Positions 8,325-16,389 of a stretch of DNA of 64,000 nt are shown here, piece after piece. Under the pieces are notes generated by a model. That model was not told the origin of the DNA. It made no database searches and saw only the letters and a program-made list of their open reading frames with translations. The translations under genes and the position numbers were made by a program. The stretch spans positions 186,001 to 250,000 of the forward strand of contig NZ_JBLZMW010000003.1 in the NCBI RefSeq assembly GCF_048553275.1, in the 5' to 3' direction. How positions within the stretch are numbered: position 1 is the stretch's first letter; each line of letters begins with the position of its first letter. Source of the stretch: Pacificoceanicola sp048553275. Lineage in GTDB: Bacteria; Pseudomonadota; Alphaproteobacteria; Rhodobacterales; Rhodobacteraceae.

Positions 8325-8350
8325 GGCCGCGCAGCACCGTCTGCGCGGCC
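8325..8350 (+). terminator. Hairpin after the binding-protein gene
   Basis: A perfect 10-bp stem (GGCCGCGCAG with CTGCGCGGCC) around a 6-base loop lies 24 bases after the binding-protein stop codon. There is no U-tract, so it may be a 3' mRNA-stabilising hairpin or a weak attenuator between the highly expressed binding protein and the rest of the locus, not a full terminator. Confidence 0.55.
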
Positions 8351-8419
8351 TATCCTGTTGACAGATAACCGCATGGGCTGGAATCTTTCTTTCACAATAT
8401 TTGATAGAAGGGCTTTGAA

Positions 8420-9091
8420 ATGATTCGTTTGACCACCGCCGCCGTCCTTGCCAGTCTTGCTCTGCCCGCCTCCGCGGCGACATTCTCTCCGGACGGCGCA
8501 TCCGCAAGTTCGGAATTCAGCAGCGGCTATGTTGCTGAAAACACGATCAACGGCAACGGCATGACATCGGGCTTCGGTCCCACCAGCACCCACGGCAACT
8601 ATAGCTTCGGCAATCATTGGACGACGGACGGGATCGACGCGCTCGACGAATGGATCGAATGGACCTTCACCGGCGGGGCGAGCATCGGCGGGCTTTATAT
8701 CTGGACCCACCTGTCGAATAACATCGCGTCCAACAGCCAATACGAACCGACGGAGTTCTCGCTGACCTTCTTCGACGACATCGGCGGAGTTCTGGCCAGC
8801 TTCAGCACTGTCAGCCTGCTGCCGCAGCCGGGCACCGGCGGATTGGGCACCGCGCAGGCCTTCACTCTGGGCAGCACGCTGAGCGGCGTTCATGCCGTAC
8901 GCTTCGACGTCGATGGCAAGGAAGGCCCGATTACCGGGGGCGCCGCTTATACCGGGCTCGCCGAAGTGCTCTTCGACGATCAGGTGATCGCCGGTGCCAA
9001 GGCACTGTCTCCGGTGCCGCTACCGGCATCCGGTCTGCTGCTGCTGGCTGGTCTTGGCGGTGTCGGCCTGATACGGCGCAAGCGGCGCTGA
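8420..9091 (+). CDS. VPLPA-CTERM exported protein, discoidin-like
   Basis: A 223-residue secreted protein. It has a signal peptide (LTTAAVLASLALPASAA) and ends with a VPLPA-CTERM sorting tail: VPLPASGLLLLAGLGG, then an Arg/Lys cluster. Such tails are known to be recognised by a dedicated exosortase in Rhodobacterales, which cleaves and anchors the protein; no exosortase is in the window. The middle (ENTINGNGMTSG, WIEWTFTGGASIGGLYIW) looks like an F5/8-type (discoidin-like) beta-sandwich, a fold that often binds carbohydrates. The gene sits between the amino acid binding protein and its permeases, which are normally adjacent, so it was probably inserted here. Confidence 0.85.
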   Translation: MIRLTTAAVLASLALPASAATFSPDGASASSEFSSGYVAENTINGNGMTSGFGPTSTHGNYSFGNHWTTDGIDALDEWIEWTFTGGASIGGLYIWTHLSNNIASNSQYEPTEFSLTFFDDIGGVLASFSTVSLLPQPGTGGLGTAQAFTLGSTLSGVHAVRFDVDGKEGPITGGAAYTGLAEVLFDDQVIAGAKALSPVPLPASGLLLLAGLGGVGLIRRKRR

Positions 9092-9143
9092 CAGCCGCAA
9101 CCCGCAGTAAGGTGTTTGGCGTCGGCGGGCGCAACCGCGCCGC

Positions 9144-9639
9144 CTATCCGAAGAAACAATCGTCCAGCAGCAGGGAAAAGCCCGCCCCTTCCGGCGGGTC
9201 CAGACCTGCATCCGGCGCAGGCTCCGACCGGACCCCGCCACAGCGCACCACATGGAGCTGAACATCGGGCGTGACATCGAAACGGTCATCCGCAGCGACA
9301 AGGCCGGTCGGCGTGACCGCGATACCCGGGAAAAATGACCTGTAAACAAAGACATCTGCATTGGCACATCCAACCGAAGAATAGGAATATCATCACGATC
9401 GGGTGCCGCCTAAAACGGCGACGCCGGGCCAGCAAGACCGACCCTATGGCTACCCGCTCCGGGCGTCAGCCCAATTGCGGATCGTCAAAGTCCTGCGGCA
9501 GGAAGCCGAGCAGAGGACCGGCGGCGCGATCGTTCCCCAGGAGCGCATCGTCGAAGGCGAGGATCGGCGGTTTGACCACGCCTGATCCGTTATCCACGAC
9601 AACGACCGTCAGCTTTTTGAATACAAAGTCTTCCGGCAT
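9144..9639 (-). pseudogene. Probable decayed gene between ABC transporter genes
   Basis: Two minus-strand pieces look protein-like. The first starts at ATG 9639 with AGGG upstream and reads MPEDFVFKKLTVVVVDNGSG up to a stop near 9466 (57 residues). The second, in another frame, is open from 9389 to the stop at 9144-9146 and reads like FFPGIAVTPTGLVAADDRF and on to LLLDDCFFG, but has no start codon. Between them the frames are broken. I read this as one gene disrupted by frameshifts, or two small genes, one without a proper start. No family is recognised. The remainder of 9092-9843 shows only a small hairpin (9721-9737). Confidence 0.35.
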
Positions 9640-9843
9640 TAGACATCCCTTTTTGAAAGAAACCGGGCGCGGCACCGTTGATCATTGGAGACAGTCCGCC
9701 CGCACCGGATACATAATCCGCCTGCCCTTGCGGCAGGAAAGCCCCGGTGTCGCGGCGTTTCTCCACGAAAGACTTGCGCCGGGGCCGGGGTTTCGCCCAC
9801 AGTCTCCCGAACCACGCCCCAACAGCAAAGCCCGCCCGCGCCC

Positions 9844-10725
9844 GTGTTTTCCTACTGCACCGATCCCGCATCCCTCGAAGGCCTGACATGGCTGTCGTGC
9901 TACCTGACAACGGGCAAGCACATGGCTATCTACTGGTCGGTCGGCACAGTGCTGCTGTTGCTGGCGGTCACCGCGCCCGCCGCGCTGCTTTTTGGATTTG
10001 GCGGGGCCTCGGCGGCGCGCTCGCACGTCCTGCCGCTGCGCTGGCTCGGCAAAGGCTACATCGCGGTGGTGCGCGGTGTGCCGGACATCGCGTTTTTCCT
10101 GTTCTTCGTCATCGCCCTTGACCAACTCTTCGAATGGATCCGGCACAAAATCAAATGTCCCGACTGGGATATGCCGATCCGGCAGGGCAATGACTTCGTT
10201 GTCTGCGACGGGGCCAAGCTGCCGCTCGGCAATGCCGCACAATGGGTGCATGAGGTCTATGGCTTCTCGCTTGCGGTGCTGACCTTTGCCATCGTCTTCG
10301 GAGCCTTTGCCGCCAACGTGCTCTTTGGCGCGATGAAGGCCGTGCCCCGCGCCCAGATGGAGACCGCCGAGGCCTATGGCATGACCCGGCGCCAGTCCTT
10401 CTGGCGTATCCTCGTGCCGCAGATGTGGGTCTTTGCCCTGCCCGGCCTGTCCAACCTGTGGATGGTGCTGATCAAGGCGACGCCGCTGTTGTTCCTGCTG
10501 GGCGTCGAGGACATCGTCTACTGGGCCCGTGAGCTTGGCGGTTCCAAGACCGCGCGCTTCACCGACTACCCGCACGGGGACTGGCGCATGTGGTACTTCC
10601 TTGCCCTGCTGGTGTTCTACCTCGCCTTTACGCGGGTGTCCGAAGTGGTGCTTGACCGGATCATGAAGCGCCTCACCCACGGGCAGGCCACGGCAGGCGG
10701 CGATGCCCAGAGGAAAGCGGCATGA
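9844..10725 (+). CDS. Polar amino acid ABC transporter permease (first)
   Basis: A 293-residue inner-membrane permease of the HisQ/HisM class. After a short N-terminus (FSYCTDPASLEGL) it has several membrane segments and the conserved permease motif region FAANVLFGAMKAVPRAQMETAEAYGM, the EAA-type loop that contacts the ATPase. A long periplasmic insertion with KCPDWDMPIRQG lies between helices. GTG 9844 is chosen from the point where the family-like sequence begins; the frame is open to 9685, but that leader looks non-coding. No strong Shine-Dalgarno sequence is seen before 9844, so the start is uncertain. Confidence 0.88.
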   Translation: MFSYCTDPASLEGLTWLSCYLTTGKHMAIYWSVGTVLLLLAVTAPAALLFGFGGASAARSHVLPLRWLGKGYIAVVRGVPDIAFFLFFVIALDQLFEWIRHKIKCPDWDMPIRQGNDFVVCDGAKLPLGNAAQWVHEVYGFSLAVLTFAIVFGAFAANVLFGAMKAVPRAQMETAEAYGMTRRQSFWRILVPQMWVFALPGLSNLWMVLIKATPLLFLLGVEDIVYWARELGGSKTARFTDYPHGDWRMWYFLALLVFYLAFTRVSEVVLDRIMKRLTHGQATAGGDAQRKAA

Positions 10726-10771
10726 GATATGACAGCCGTATCATCGGGTCGCTGCCCCCGTCCTTCGGACT

Positions 10772-10803
10772 CCCCCGGGATATTTTTGGACCAATGAAGA
10801 ACG
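10772..10803 (+). repeat. CCCCCGGGATATTTTTG intergenic repeat, copy A
   Basis: The 88-bp gap between the two permease genes carries GTCC-TTC-GGAC followed by CCCCCGGGATATTTTTGG and an AATGAAGAA end. The repeat stops about 10 bases before the ATG of the second permease. Near copies lie upstream of hisH (36187) and, inverted, at 56545. This is a dispersed non-coding repeat that I recall as common in Roseobacter genomes; function unknown. Confidence 0.75.
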
Positions 10804-10813
10804 AGGGCGTGCG

Positions 10814-11620
10814 ATGAGCTGTTGGGAGACCGTCGCGGATTACGGGCTGCGCTCGCTGGGGATCGGTGAGAGGCTTCTGCCGCGCGACAATTTCACCCTG
10901 TGCCAACAGATCACGCTGATCGGCTCCGGAATGATCTGGAACATCTATTTCGGGGTGGTGGCACTGATCTCGGGGTTCTTTCTTGCCACCGGGGCCGCGC
11001 TTGGCAAGGCATCGAACCACCTTCTGCTGCGCAAGCTGAGCGAATGGTTCATATTCATCTTCCGCGGCAGCCCGCTCTTCATACAGTTCTTTTTTGCCTA
11101 CTTCCTTTTCCTCAGCCTCAAGAGCGCCTCGCCGCTGTTCGATGCCTTCACCGCGGCCTGGCTCGGGGCGCTGGTCGTGCTGTTCCTGAACACCGCCGCC
11201 TACAGCGCGGAGATCTTTCACGGGGCGCTTTTGTCCATTCCCCGCGGCGATCTGGACGCGGCGGACGCCTATGGTTTTTCCGGCTGGAAGAAGTTCCGGC
11301 GGATTACCTGGCCGACCATGCTGCGGCTGGCCTGGCCGGCCTACACCAACGAGGCGATCTTCCTGTTTCACGCCACGACGCTGGTTTATTTCAGCGGCTT
11401 TCCGGCGTTTCAGCAACGCGGTGACGCGCTGTATTATGCCAATTATTTCGCCGACAAGACCTTCAACCCTTTCGTGCCATATCCGATCCTTGCCGGGTTC
11501 TTTATTCTGCTGACGCTGACCGTCATCGGCTGTTTCGGGCTGATCAACCGTCGTCTGAACCGCCATCTGCCGCAGGAGGCGCGGCGCAGGATGACGCTGC
11601 GGCCCAACCTGATGCGCTGA
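10814..11620 (+). CDS. Polar amino acid ABC transporter permease (second)
   Basis: A 268-residue permease partner of the preceding gene. It has at least five hydrophobic segments and the EAA-like loop FHGALLSIPRGDLDAADAYGFS before FRRITWPTM. The N-terminal part includes FIFRGSPLFIQFFFAYF, the conserved FRG(S/T)P start of the permease domain. Together with the ATPase at 6676 and binding protein at 7575 it completes an importer, presumably with both permeases forming a heterodimer. The ATG at 10814 follows GAGG and a dispersed intergenic repeat. Confidence 0.92.
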   Translation: MSCWETVADYGLRSLGIGERLLPRDNFTLCQQITLIGSGMIWNIYFGVVALISGFFLATGAALGKASNHLLLRKLSEWFIFIFRGSPLFIQFFFAYFLFLSLKSASPLFDAFTAAWLGALVVLFLNTAAYSAEIFHGALLSIPRGDLDAADAYGFSGWKKFRRITWPTMLRLAWPAYTNEAIFLFHATTLVYFSGFPAFQQRGDALYYANYFADKTFNPFVPYPILAGFFILLTLTVIGCFGLINRRLNRHLPQEARRRMTLRPNLMR

Positions 11621-11665
11621 TCCGGGCTCTGGTGCGAATCGGCGATTTCCGGCAAGACAGGACGT

Positions 11666-11968
11666 ATGGACCATCCGCTGATCGACCTCATCACCGCCAA
11701 AATTCGCCTCGCCGAGGCAGAGGGGCAGTTCGACAACCTGCCCGGCGCGGGCAAGCCTTTGCCGCCTTGCGATGATCCGGAAAACGCGGTCCTGCACCGC
11801 ATCCTCAAGGAGAACGGCGGTGTGCCCGAGATCGTCTCTCTGAGCCGTGAGCTGTCTCGCTTGCGCGAGGCGCTGCGCGAGACCTCCGACCGCACCGACC
11901 GCAAACGCATCCTGCAGGACATGTCCCTGACCGAAGCCCGCATCGAGATCGCCCGCAAACGCGGGTGA
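11666..11968 (+). CDS. DUF1992 (DnaJ-homologue subfamily C28-like) protein
   Basis: A 100-residue protein matching the DUF1992 / DnaJC28 conserved region. It begins MDHPLIDLITAKIRLAEAEG, continues GQFDNLPGAGKPL, the best-conserved stretch of the family, and ends in a charged helix (LSRELSRLREALRE). There is no J domain. The molecular role is not known. It starts 45 bp after the permease gene and is followed by the methyltransferase gene. Confidence 0.85.
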   Translation: MDHPLIDLITAKIRLAEAEGQFDNLPGAGKPLPPCDDPENAVLHRILKENGGVPEIVSLSRELSRLREALRETSDRTDRKRILQDMSLTEARIEIARKRG

Positions 11969-12088
11969 GCGGCTGAGGTGCGAAAGACCTCCGATCCGGC
12001 AGAGCATTTCGGCACCCGCCCGCCCTTGGCCTCCTCCCGGTGCCATGGCACTGTCCGCCGCAACCCAGGACAAGAGAAAGCGGCCCCG

Positions 12089-13294
12089 ATGGTCACCACC
12101 CGGCAGCAGTATGAAACCTACCCATACCCCGAACGTGATCCGGCGGACGAGAAGACGCGCCTGATCACCGGCTCCCCGAGCCATCCGATGGAGATGGATC
12201 ACTGGCTCTGGGGCGGCGTGCGGGATTGGTCGCAGCCACTGCGGGCGCTGGTGGCGGGCGGCGGCACCGGGGATGGGCTGATCCAGCTTGCGCAGATGCT
12301 CACCGCCGCCGGCGCGCCGTACGAAATCACCTATATCGACCTCTCGGAGGCCAGCCGCGCGATTGCCGAAGCGCGTGCTGAGACGCGGGGCCTCACCGGG
12401 ATCACCTTCCACACCGGCTCTCTGCTGGACGCGGCCAGCTATGGGCAATTCGACTACATTGATTGCTGCGGCGTGCTGCATCACTTGCCGGACCCCGCCG
12501 CCGGGTTCCGCGCCCTGCGCGCCGCGCTCGCCCCCGGCGGCGGCCTTGGGTTCATGGTCTACGCGCCTTATGGGCGCTCCGGCGTCTATCCGCTGCAGGA
12601 GGCCTTCGGCGCGATCTTTGCCGGGCTCGATCCGCAGACCCGCCTCGAACGCGCCAGGCAGATCGTCAAGGCCCTGCCGGAGGGGCATCCCTTCCATTGC
12701 AACCCCAATCTCGGCGATCACCATGCCTCGGATGCGGGGTTCTACGATCTGCTGCTGCATGGGCAGGACCGGGCTTTCTCCGTGACGGACCTCCTGGAGA
12801 CGCTGGAACAGACCGGTTGGCAGCTGCAGACCTTTGCCACCCCGGCGCTTTATGATCTCTCCCGCATCACCGCGCGCCCCGAGGGGATGAGCGAGGTAGA
12901 GGCCATGGCCGCCGCTGAAAAGCTGCGTGGCACGATCCGGGTGCAGGTTGGCTATGCCGTGCCCGAGGGCGCGCCACGCAAGCCCGCGAAAGGCACCAAC
13001 CGCGCCTTCATCCCGCATCTGCGCGGGGTCAAGGCCACGCCACTCGCGCAGGCCGTGGCCAAGGGCAAACCCCTCCCCGTCACGCTCAAGGAGCTGAAAA
13101 CCACCCTGCGCCTGCCCCGCGAGGCCGCACCGATCCTGGCCGGGATCGACGGGCGCCGCAGCCTTGCGCAGATCGCCTCGGGGGCCGGCCTGGACCCGCT
13201 CGCCTTTGGCATGATCTGGACAAAGGTCGAGCGCGATCTGGTCGATTGGGGGCTGCTGCTCTACTCTTCGCTCGGAACCCACACCGCCAGATAG
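12089..13294 (+). CDS. Class I SAM-dependent methyltransferase
   Basis: A 401-residue protein with a Rossmann methyltransferase core. The N-terminus has YETYPYPERDP, a motif seen in a subgroup of uncharacterised methyltransferases. The SAM motif I is ALVAGGGTGDGLIQLA (near residue 52), the acidic residue at the end of strand 2 is in ITYIDLSEAS, and motif IV is DYIDCCGVLHHLPDP. The C-terminal ~130 residues (KELKTTLRLPREAAPILAG, RSLAQIA) look like a winged-helix-type extension. Substrate unknown. The ATG at 12089 is chosen because the conserved YPYP block follows; the frame extends upstream without family-like sequence. Confidence 0.82.
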   Translation: MVTTRQQYETYPYPERDPADEKTRLITGSPSHPMEMDHWLWGGVRDWSQPLRALVAGGGTGDGLIQLAQMLTAAGAPYEITYIDLSEASRAIAEARAETRGLTGITFHTGSLLDAASYGQFDYIDCCGVLHHLPDPAAGFRALRAALAPGGGLGFMVYAPYGRSGVYPLQEAFGAIFAGLDPQTRLERARQIVKALPEGHPFHCNPNLGDHHASDAGFYDLLLHGQDRAFSVTDLLETLEQTGWQLQTFATPALYDLSRITARPEGMSEVEAMAAAEKLRGTIRVQVGYAVPEGAPRKPAKGTNRAFIPHLRGVKATPLAQAVAKGKPLPVTLKELKTTLRLPREAAPILAGIDGRRSLAQIASGAGLDPLAFGMIWTKVERDLVDWGLLLYSSLGTHTAR

Positions 13295-13303
13295 GACACA
13301 GCC

Positions 13304-13966
13304 ATGTGCGGCCGCTTTGCCGTTACCCTGCCCCCCGACGCCATGGCCCAGCTGTTCGAGGCGGTGCCCGCCAACGATCTGCCGCCGGTGCCGAACTACA
13401 ATGTCTGTCCCACGGTGCAGATCCACACCATCCTGACCGATGGCGCGGCGCGGCGGCTCACGGCGATGCGCTGGGGTTTCCTGCCGCATTGGTACAAGGC
13501 GACAAACGGCGGGCCGCTGCTGATCAATGCGCGCGCCGAAACCATCGCGGAAAAGCCCGCGTTCAAGGCCGCCTGCCGCGAGCGCCGCTGCCTGATCCCG
13601 GCCAGCGGTTTCTACGAATGGACCAAGGACGAAGACGGCAACCGCCTGCCCTGGTACATCCAGCCATCGGGCGAGGGTCCGCTGGTCTTTGCCGGGGTCT
13701 GGCAGGATTGGGAGCGCGACGGCGAGGCACATCGCACCTGCGCCATCGTCACCTGCGCCGCCAATGATCACGTGTCGAAAATCCACCACAGGATGCCGGT
13801 CATCCTCTCACCGGAGGATTGGGCGAAATGGCTCGGCGAAGACGGCAAGGGCGCAGCGAGCCTGATGGTGCCCGCGGCCGAGGGTACCTTGACCTTCCAC
13901 CGTGTCGACACCGCCGTCAATTCCAACCGGGCTTCCGGTGAAGCGCTGATCGAACCGATCGACTGA
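13304..13966 (+). CDS. SRAP/YedK-family DNA-protein crosslink protein
   Basis: A 220-residue SOS response-associated peptidase (SRAP; HMCES in humans, YedK in E. coli). The family protects abasic sites in single-stranded DNA by forming a crosslink through the N-terminal cysteine. All key residues are visible: Cys2 after the initiator Met (MCGRF), Asn75 in LLINARAET, Glu105 in SGFYEW and His in KIHHRMPVIL (161-162). Their positions match those of YedK closely. It starts 9 bp after the methyltransferase gene, suggesting cotranscription. Confidence 0.95.
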   Translation: MCGRFAVTLPPDAMAQLFEAVPANDLPPVPNYNVCPTVQIHTILTDGAARRLTAMRWGFLPHWYKATNGGPLLINARAETIAEKPAFKAACRERRCLIPASGFYEWTKDEDGNRLPWYIQPSGEGPLVFAGVWQDWERDGEAHRTCAIVTCAANDHVSKIHHRMPVILSPEDWAKWLGEDGKGAASLMVPAAEGTLTFHRVDTAVNSNRASGEALIEPID

Positions 13967-14085
13967 CCGGCCTCGCGCCTCACGGTCGGCACGGGTTTAC
14001 GCAACGGCATCTTAACTAAATTCCATTGATCGGTTTATTTTTGACGCGTAAAATCTTTGCCAATGTTAAGTCCAAGGAATATTCC

Positions 14086-14655
14086 ATGAAAACGCTTCTG
14101 GCAGCCTGCCTGCTATTTTTCTCCGCCGTTGTCGCCAATGCAGCCACGTATAGCGTCGAGTTTTCTTTCACCAACCGGCCGGGCCTGAGCGGCGAGGCCG
14201 AAGTCACCGGCGTAGCCCGTGGTCTGACCCTGGGCGTCACCGGGATCCAGGCAACCAGTGTCGAAATCACCGGCTACACGATCTCCGGCACGCCGAGCTC
14301 CTTCGGGCTGGGCGAATACGTCCTGCCCGGCGCGGTACGCATGAACTACTGGACGTTGGACCTGGCTGGCAATGTTCTGACCGGTCGCTTCATCTCGAAC
14401 CTGACGGACGCCATCCCGGCTGTCAGCCCGTCCTACGGTCTTGCCATGACAAACGACAACACCCCGTATGGCACGCCCGCCGCGAGCATTCTCGAAAATG
14501 TGCCGAGCAATCAGTCTCCGAATGCCTACGTCAATGCCGGCCTGACCTTTGGCCAGGCGATCGCGGAAACCGCCGCCGTGCCGCTGCCCGCCGCAGGATG
14601 GTTGTTGCTCGGCGGTCTTGGCGGCATTGCCGCCCTGCGTCGCCGCAAGGTCTGA
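14086..14655 (+). CDS. VPLPA-CTERM exported protein (second)
   Basis: A 189-residue secreted protein with a signal peptide (KTLLAACLLFFSAVVANA) and a C-terminal sorting tail VPLPAAGWLLLGGLGG followed by ALRRRKV. The mature part is beta-rich and has no recognised domain (YSVEFSFTNRPGLSGEAEV). It has its own AT-rich promoter region (13967-14085) and an intrinsic terminator just downstream, so it is a single-gene unit. AAGG lies 8 bases before the ATG at 14086. It is one of three such proteins in the window; they share only the tail. Confidence 0.85.
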   Translation: MKTLLAACLLFFSAVVANAATYSVEFSFTNRPGLSGEAEVTGVARGLTLGVTGIQATSVEITGYTISGTPSSFGLGEYVLPGAVRMNYWTLDLAGNVLTGRFISNLTDAIPAVSPSYGLAMTNDNTPYGTPAASILENVPSNQSPNAYVNAGLTFGQAIAETAAVPLPAAGWLLLGGLGGIAALRRRKV

Positions 14656-14698
14656 TCCGTCATCAGCCTAACAGCCCGTCACGGGCACGCTGTACGAG

Positions 14699-14730
14699 AG
14701 CCCCGCACGCCCCGGCCTGCGGGGCTTTTT
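14699..14730 (+). terminator. Intrinsic terminator after second VPLPA-CTERM gene
   Basis: A 9-bp perfect stem (AGCCCCGCA at 14699-14707 with TGCGGGGCT at 14718-14726) is followed by a T-tract. The position 43 bases after the stop codon fits a rho-independent terminator. The rest of the gap to 14994 shows no gene; it holds the promoter region for the glutamine synthetase cluster. Confidence 0.88.
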
Positions 14731-14953
14731 CCTGGCGTAAGAAAATTTCGCCGGAACAAGCTTTTGCATCGGATCTTTGCCCCGGGCCCCTTCGGATCTT
14801 TGAAGACCTGAGAGGCCATCCGGTCGGCCCTTTCGGCGGCCCCCCAGCCTCCCCACGAAAGGACCCGACAGCTTGCCATATTTCGCGGCATCCGGTGCCT
14901 CCGATCTGCAATTCGTCACGCACCGCTTGCCAGCATCCTTTCGCACGGTTACA

Positions 14954-14967
14954 AATTTGATCAAATT
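14954..14967. promoter_or_regulatory. Palindromic operator candidate before the polyamine cluster
   Basis: AATTTGATCAAATT is a perfect 14-bp palindrome, 27 bases before the ATG of the first glutamine synthetase-like gene, in an AT-rich pocket of a GC-rich gap. The position suits a repressor site overlapping the transcription start. A related 10-bp core TTTGATCAAA occurs at 7445-7454, overlapping the end of the ABC ATPase gene and about 120 bases before the binding-protein gene. The cognate regulator is not identified. Confidence 0.5.
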
Positions 14968-14994
14968 ACACTCTGACCCTGAAAGAAGGCTCCC

Positions 14995-16338
14995 ATGACC
15001 GCCCCCTCAGACTGGCTGCGCAAGAACCCGTCCGTGCGCACCATCCGCGTTGCCGCCTGTGATCTCAACGGTGTGCCGCGCGGCAAACGAATCCCCGCCC
15101 GTTTCGCGGACAAGGCGGTGGAGGGGGGCACCCGCTTTCCCATGTCGGCGCTCAACCTCGATATCTGGGGCGAGGATATCGACGACAGCCCGCTGGTCTT
15201 CGAGTCCGGCGACCGCGACGGTGTGCTCTGGCCAACCGAGCGCGGCTTTGTGCCGATGCCGTGGCTCGATTCGCCCTCCGCTCTGCTGCCGATCTGGATG
15301 TTCCACGAGGACGGCAGGCCCTTCGACGGCGATCCGCGCCACGCGCTTGCCCGCACCGTCGAGCGCTTTACCGCACGGGGGCTGAAGCCGGTGGTGGCGG
15401 TCGAGCTGGAATTTTTCCTGATCGACGACAGCACCCGCAACCTGCAGGTGCCGGTCTCTCCGCGCACCGGCAAGCGCCGCAAGGCCGCCGAGATCCTCTC
15501 GATCCGGGCGCTGGATGCCTTCGACAACTTCTTCACCGACCTCTACGAGGCCTGCGAAGCGATGGACATTCCCGCCGACACCGCCATTTCCGAGGCCGGT
15601 CTGGGACAGTTCGAGATCAACCTGATGCACCAGTCCGACGCGCTCGCCGCCGCCGACGATGCATGGCTGTTCAAGATGCTGGTCAAGGGACTGGCCCGCC
15701 GCCACGGCTTTGCCGCCTCCTTCATGGCCAAACCCTACGACGATTATGCGGGATCCGGCATGCACGCGCATTTTTCCGTGCTCGACGCCAAGGGCAAGAA
15801 CATCTTCGACGACGGCACCGAAAAGGGCACCGATACGCTGCGCCACGCGGTGGCGGGCTGTGTCGATGCGCTCTACGACAGCACACTGATCTTTGCCCCG
15901 CACCAGAACAGCTATGATCGCATGGTGCCGGATGCCCACGCGCCAACCGGCATTTGCTGGGCCTATGAAAACCGCACCGCGGCCATCCGCATCCCTTCCG
16001 GCGCCGCCGCCGCACGGCGGATCGAGCACCGGGTCGCGGGCGGGGACGTGAACCCCTATCTCGCGCTGAGCGCGATCCTCGGGGCCGCGATGAATGGCAT
16101 CGAGGACGAGAAAGAGCCGCCAAAACCGATCACCGGAAACTCCTATGCGCAGGACCTGCCGCAAATCCCGACAGACTGGGACGCGGCGATCAAGGCCTTT
16201 GAACAAAGCGACATCATGCCCCGCATCTTTCCGCAGAACCTCATCCGCAACCTGCTTTTGACCAAGAAGCAGGAATTGCATTACATGGCTGAGCTGACGG
16301 GTTCCGAGCAGGTGGACATCTACCTCGATACGGTGTGA
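14995..16338 (+). CDS. Glutamine synthetase family protein (gamma-glutamylpolyamine synthetase-like), first copy
   Basis: A 447-residue member of the glutamine synthetase family, of the type that joins glutamate to amines such as putrescine (PuuA-like). It shows ELEFFLID (metal-site Glu), GLGQFEINLMH, MHAHFSVLD with the catalytic His region, NSYDRMVPDAHAP and ENRTAAIRIP (ATP and glutamate binding Arg). It is shorter than housekeeping GlnA and has no adenylylation tyrosine block that I can see. It heads a cluster with an amidotransferase, a second glutamine synthetase-like gene, an FAD oxidase and an aminotransferase, which supports amine catabolism. Exact substrate not determinable. Confidence 0.85.
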   Translation: MTAPSDWLRKNPSVRTIRVAACDLNGVPRGKRIPARFADKAVEGGTRFPMSALNLDIWGEDIDDSPLVFESGDRDGVLWPTERGFVPMPWLDSPSALLPIWMFHEDGRPFDGDPRHALARTVERFTARGLKPVVAVELEFFLIDDSTRNLQVPVSPRTGKRRKAAEILSIRALDAFDNFFTDLYEACEAMDIPADTAISEAGLGQFEINLMHQSDALAAADDAWLFKMLVKGLARRHGFAASFMAKPYDDYAGSGMHAHFSVLDAKGKNIFDDGTEKGTDTLRHAVAGCVDALYDSTLIFAPHQNSYDRMVPDAHAPTGICWAYENRTAAIRIPSGAAAARRIEHRVAGGDVNPYLALSAILGAAMNGIEDEKEPPKPITGNSYAQDLPQIPTDWDAAIKAFEQSDIMPRIFPQNLIRNLLLTKKQELHYMAELTGSEQVDIYLDTV

Positions 16339-16389
16339 GCTAGGCGCAGCCGTGATCTCGCGGCACAATCCCGAACCACTGGGTGACAC

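Noticed and set aside
10673..13789. Very long minus-strand open frame (about 1000 codons) opposite the permease, DUF1992, methyltransferase and SRAP genes
   Set aside because: It is rich in Arg, Gly, Ala and Gln, has no domain, and lies opposite four well-supported genes. Long antisense frames are a by-product of GC-biased third codon positions.
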